Source: UBA1275 sp002323515 (GTDB lineage Bacteria; Bacteroidota; Rhodothermia; Balneolales; Balneolaceae). Taken from it: DNA of 9,095 nucleotides. Each line of letters starts with the position of its first letter. Positions within the stretch are counted from its first letter, which is position 1. Shown in pieces: positions 5,795-9,095 of the stretch. The position numbers were made by a program, and so were the translations under genes. The stretch spans positions 1 through 9,095 of the forward strand of contig CAXGAH010000033.1 of NCBI GenBank assembly GCA_964007875.1. Direction: 5' to 3'. The notes below the pieces were generated by a model. That model was not told the origin of the DNA, did no database searches, and saw nothing but the letters and a program-made list of their open reading frames with translations.

Positions 5795-8700
5795 TTATTC
5801 GGTTATTTGAGTTCTTCGAATAGAGATGATACACTCCTCATCTCCAATCTTCCATGTTTTTACATAATCTGAAACCTTTAATTCTTCCTGCTCTAGGCTC
5901 TCTGATAGGGTTTCTTGTTGAATATATTCCGCCATATAGCTTATAGCAGCAGCTAACTTTTCATTCGCTTGCACTCCGGTTGCTATCCGGTCAGTCACAT
6001 CAAAGTTAGCTTCTTTTCGCATATTTTGCACTCTATTTACGAATTCTCGTGCTAAGCCTTCTTTTTGAAGTTCTTCACTTAGTTCCGTATCAACTGCAAC
6101 ACTAAGGCCTGCTTCACTTTCCACTTGCCATCCTTCAAGTCCCGTACGAATGATATCGATTTCCTTTTCTACCAGAACGATCTGAGTACCATTATCCAGA
6201 CGGACAGTTACCTGTCCCAACCGTTCAAAATCAGAGATTTGTTCAGTGCTAAATGATTGTACTTGACCAGCCACTGCCTTCATATTGGGCCCTAATTTTT
6301 TACCTAACAATGGGTAATTAGGTTTGGCTGTTTTATGAACAATCCCTGAATCATCATCAACAAATTGGATTTCTTTTACGTTTACTTCTTCTAAAATGAT
6401 GTGCTGCACAGATAGTATTGAATCTCGTTCTACCTCATCTTTGATAGGTAGGATAATTCTTGCCAATGGTTGACGCACATTTAAATCAATTTGATTTCGA
6501 ATGCGTAAAACTATAGCCGAGATGAGTCTAGCCCGCTCCATTTTGTGCTCAAGAGCAGGTATTATTGCAGTTTCTTCCACCGTTGGGAAAAAAGATAAGT
6601 GAACAGACTCTTCAAAACCTACCAAGTCATTCGTTAATCGTTGGTACATCCATTCACTCAGAAATGGAGCGATAGGACTCATAAGTTGACTCATACTTAG
6701 CAAACATTGATGAAGTGTTTGGTAAGCAGCTGTCTTATCTAGTGTAGCCCCTGATTTCCAGAAACGACGTCTATTTCTACGAACATACCAGTTGCTTAAC
6801 TCTTCTACAAAGGTTTCCATTTCTCGAGCAGACCTACTTGGTTCATACTCGTCAAAGTACTGTTCAACCTGTTTAATCGTAGTGTTAAGTCGTGAAATGA
6901 TCCAACGATCTATCTCCGGTCGGTCGGGCACAGGAATATGTGCTATATTAGCATTAAACTCATCAATATTTGCATACATGGCAAAAAAGGAATACGTGTT
7001 CACTATGGTATTAAAGAACTTTCGTTGGGTTTCCTTAAGTCCATCCTCGCTAAATTTTAAATTGTCCCAAGGGGAAGAATTACTCATCATATACCAACGA
7101 GTTGTATCCGCACCATAGGTTTTCAAAATCTCAAAAGGGTCTACCGTATTGCCTTTGGACTTACTCATTTTTTCGCCATTCTTGTCTAGAACAAGCCCAT
7201 TCGATACCACATTTTTATAAGCGACCTGATCAAAGAGCATGGTTCCCAAGGCATGTAAGGTATAAAACCAACCACGTGTTTGGTCCACACCTTCAGCTAT
7301 AAAGTCTGCAGGAAATCGATCTTTAAACTCCGCTTGGGTTTCCATAGGGTAATGCCATTGGGCAAAAGGCATAGAACCAGAATCGAACCATACATCTAAC
7401 AAATCAGGTACGCGTCGCATGGTACCCCCTCCTGGTGCTGGCCAAGTAAGTTCATCAATGTATGGCCGATGTAAATCAAGCTCAGTATCCTCTGGTATCC
7501 CTGCCTTCATTTTTAACTCAGAAACACTTCCAATGCATTCAAATACATCTGGATTCTTATCACTCTGCCAAATAGGTAGCGGCGTACCCCAGTATCGTTG
7601 TCTAGATATAGCCCAATCCACATTATTTTCCAGCCAAGTACCAAATCTTCCTGTACCCGTGCTACTTGGTTTCCAATTAATTGTTTTGTTAAGCTCCACC
7701 ATACGATCTTTTACCGCGGTGGTTTTAATGAACCAAGATTCAACTGGGTAACTCATCAACGGGGTGCCCTTACGCCAGTCAAACGGGTAGTTATGTTCGT
7801 AGGTCTCATGCCGGAACATAAGCCCCTTCTCTTTTATTTCTTTAGCTATTCCTTTGTCAGCCTCTTTGAACCACTGTCCATTGAATTCCGGCACCTGTTC
7901 TGTAAAGCATCCATCTCGATCAATTGGGTTGAACATAGGTATTTGAGCCATTGCGCATGCATCATAATCATCCGCACCATATGCTGGGGCCGTATGTACG
8001 ATACCCGTTCCATCATCGATAGTAACATAACTTGCAGGAATAATCTTCCAAGCCTGCTCTTTATTGAACTCTTTTCGGGCGTAGTCAAAAATTGGAAAGT
8101 ACCTGTTACCTAGTAGTTCCGTACCTTTGAACTCATCCAAAATAATAACTTCCTCACCGAATACCCGCTCAACACATCCCTTAGCAACGATATAATTTTT
8201 ATTATGATGGGCTAATCTAACGTAATCCAATTCAGGATTAATGGTCAAAGCCATATTAGAAATGGTTGTCCAAGGTGTGGTTGTCCATGCCAAATAATAC
8301 GTTTCCTCCTCATCTGGTTTAGGAAACATGATATAGATACTGGGATCCTGAGTATTTTTGTACCCTAAACTTACTTCGTGAGAAGAAAGTACGGTTCCGT
8401 TTCCTGGCGAATACCATTGAATCTTATATCCTTTGTATAAAAGTCCCTTTTTATAGAGCTCACTGAGGGCCCACCAAACCGATTCTATATAGTTGTTTTC
8501 AAATGTGATATAGGGTTTATCCTGGTCTACCCAATAGCCCATTCGATCGGTTAATTCATCCCAAAGATCTTTGTATTTTAATACGCTTGACCTACACTCT
8601 GCATTATATTTGGCGATACCATATTCTTCTACCTGAGATCTTCCAGCTAGTCCTAAAGCTTTCTCAACTTCTATTTCTACAGGGAGTCCGTGTGTATCCC

Positions 8701-8959
8701 AGCCCGCTTTTCGTTCAACCTTATACCCTTTCAAAGTCTTATAACGGCAGAATAAATCCTTGACAGTCCGTGCCATCACATGGTGGATACCTGGCTTGCC
8801 ATTGGCAGTTGGTGGCCCCTCATAAAAATTAAACGGGATACCTTCATTACGGCTGCTTATGCTTTTTTCAAAAACCTGCTTTTTTTTCCATTCTTTTAGA
8901 ATGTCTATTTCAGTATTCGGGTAGCTTAGGCTTTTTATTTCTTTGAACGATGGTGACAT
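5795..8959 (-). CDS. ileS: Isoleucyl-tRNA synthetase, type 2 (eukaryote-like)
   Basis: The 1054-residue class I enzyme charges tRNA-Ile in the cytoplasm. Visible in order: N-terminal NFYEGPPTANGKPGIHH (44-60), with the HIGH signature present as G57-I58-H59-H60; RKAGWDTHGLPVE (83-95); the CP1 editing domain with AWTTTPWTT (224-232) and DDGTGIVHTAPAYGADD (315-331); DWAISRQRYWGTPLPIW (448-464); DVWFDSGSMP (522-531); GVDQTRGWFYTLH (557-569); and KMSKS at 597-601 (NGEKMSKSKGN). A tRNA-binding helical domain follows (PEIDRWIISRLN, NWYVRRNRRRFW). No CxxC zinc element is present at the C-terminus, unlike type 1 IleRS. Length, the KPGIHHVMART wording and the C-terminus mark the type 2 form, known for weak inhibition by mupirocin. 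The ATG at 8959 gives the expected N-terminus. It is the first gene of the operon with the DksA-like gene and lspA; the 136 bases upstream show no clear promoter. Confidence 0.97.
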   Translation of the reverse strand: MSPSFKEIKSLSYPNTEIDILKEWKKKQVFEKSISSRNEGIPFNFYEGPPTANGKPGIHHVMARTVKDLFCRYKTLKGYKVERKAGWDTHGLPVEIEVEKALGLAGRSQVEEYGIAKYNAECRSSVLKYKDLWDELTDRMGYWVDQDKPYITFENNYIESVWWALSELYKKGLLYKGYKIQWYSPGNGTVLSSHEVSLGYKNTQDPSIYIMFPKPDEEETYYLAWTTTPWTTISNMALTINPELDYVRLAHHNKNYIVAKGCVERVFGEEVIILDEFKGTELLGNRYFPIFDYARKEFNKEQAWKIIPASYVTIDDGTGIVHTAPAYGADDYDACAMAQIPMFNPIDRDGCFTEQVPEFNGQWFKEADKGIAKEIKEKGLMFRHETYEHNYPFDWRKGTPLMSYPVESWFIKTTAVKDRMVELNKTINWKPSSTGTGRFGTWLENNVDWAISRQRYWGTPLPIWQSDKNPDVFECIGSVSELKMKAGIPEDTELDLHRPYIDELTWPAPGGGTMRRVPDLLDVWFDSGSMPFAQWHYPMETQAEFKDRFPADFIAEGVDQTRGWFYTLHALGTMLFDQVAYKNVVSNGLVLDKNGEKMSKSKGNTVDPFEILKTYGADTTRWYMMSNSSPWDNLKFSEDGLKETQRKFFNTIVNTYSFFAMYANIDEFNANIAHIPVPDRPEIDRWIISRLNTTIKQVEQYFDEYEPSRSAREMETFVEELSNWYVRRNRRRFWKSGATLDKTAAYQTLHQCLLSMSQLMSPIAPFLSEWMYQRLTNDLVGFEESVHLSFFPTVEETAIIPALEHKMERARLISAIVLRIRNQIDLNVRQPLARIILPIKDEVERDSILSVQHIILEEVNVKEIQFVDDDSGIVHKTAKPNYPLLGKKLGPNMKAVAGQVQSFSTEQISDFERLGQVTVRLDNGTQIVLVEKEIDIIRTGLEGWQVESEAGLSVAVDTELSEELQKEGLAREFVNRVQNMRKEANFDVTDRIATGVQANEKLAAAISYMAEYIQQETLSESLEQEELKVSDYVKTWKIGDEECIISIRRTQITE

Positions 8960-9095
8960 AAAGACTCTTGGGTTTCGTACTCCTAAAGAAACAACAATAT
9001 AAGCAATCTATGCCAAATGCTGAGATTTTATTGCTCATTTCATTCCTCTTAAATGAGTGCTATCTTATTTTTAAGCTGATGCCACCGCAGTAACT

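Noticed and set aside
7598..8113. 171-codon open frame on the plus strand
   Set aside because: It lies fully antisense within ileS, has low-complexity Ser/Phe-rich content, and matches no family I recognise; it is a shadow of the real gene.
9010..9093. 27-codon hydrophobic frame on the plus strand near the right edge
   Set aside because: Too short, no ribosome site or family likeness, and it sits in the likely promoter region of ileS.
9049..9095. Possible C-terminal end of an upstream minus-strand gene (frame ending in KNKIALI at TAA 9051-9049)
   Set aside because: Only 14 codons are visible and other frames also stay open for a few codons, so nothing supports a gene.

Overview
The window carries a piece of a chromosome from a member of the Bacteroidota or a close relative (Balneolota-like would also fit). 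Several things point there: the ileS – DksA/TraR-like – lspA gene order, a eukaryote-like (type 2) isoleucyl-tRNA synthetase, a DksA-like protein that has lost most of its zinc cysteines, start sites without Shine-Dalgarno sequences, and a tRNA promoter of the TTTG / TATATTTTG kind. Base composition is moderately AT-rich by eye. This placement is inference; no ribosomal RNA or other decisive marker is present.

Layout from left to right. Positions 1-111 (minus) are the first 37 codons of a SulP-family anion transporter that runs off the left edge. After a roughly 300-base divergent intergenic region comes a small secreted NTF2/SnoaL-like protein (419-913, plus). Its end overlaps by 8 bases the convergent end of a secreted, probably lipid-anchored GH5 glycoside hydrolase with a CBM6-like C-terminal domain (906-2690, minus). 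Upstream of that lies a self-contained tRNA-Val(UAC) unit on the minus strand with its own promoter and a strong intrinsic terminator (about 2827-2990). Diverging from the tRNA are yajC (3101-3418) and ribBA (3504-4670), both plus. Converging on ribBA from the right is the operon ileS (8959-5795), DksA/TraR-like (5793-5392), lspA (5324-4749), all minus.

Most of the content is housekeeping: protein export (YajC), lipoprotein maturation (LspA), riboflavin precursor synthesis (RibBA), tRNA charging (IleS), transcription modulation (DksA-like) and tRNA-Val. The accessory part is the left third (GH5-CBM6, NTF2-like protein, SulP transporter). LspA would be expected to process the GH5 protein if its N-terminal cysteine is a true lipobox.

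No new multi-gene system, CRISPR array, insertion sequence or phage element is visible. The observations most worth a second look are the GTP cyclohydrolase II half of RibBA, which has lost all three zinc-binding cysteines and other active-site residues; the GxHH version of the HIGH motif in IleRS, linked to very high mupirocin resistance in other IleRS2 enzymes; and two abutting hairpins between the DksA-like gene and lspA, one of which contains the upstream stop codon.
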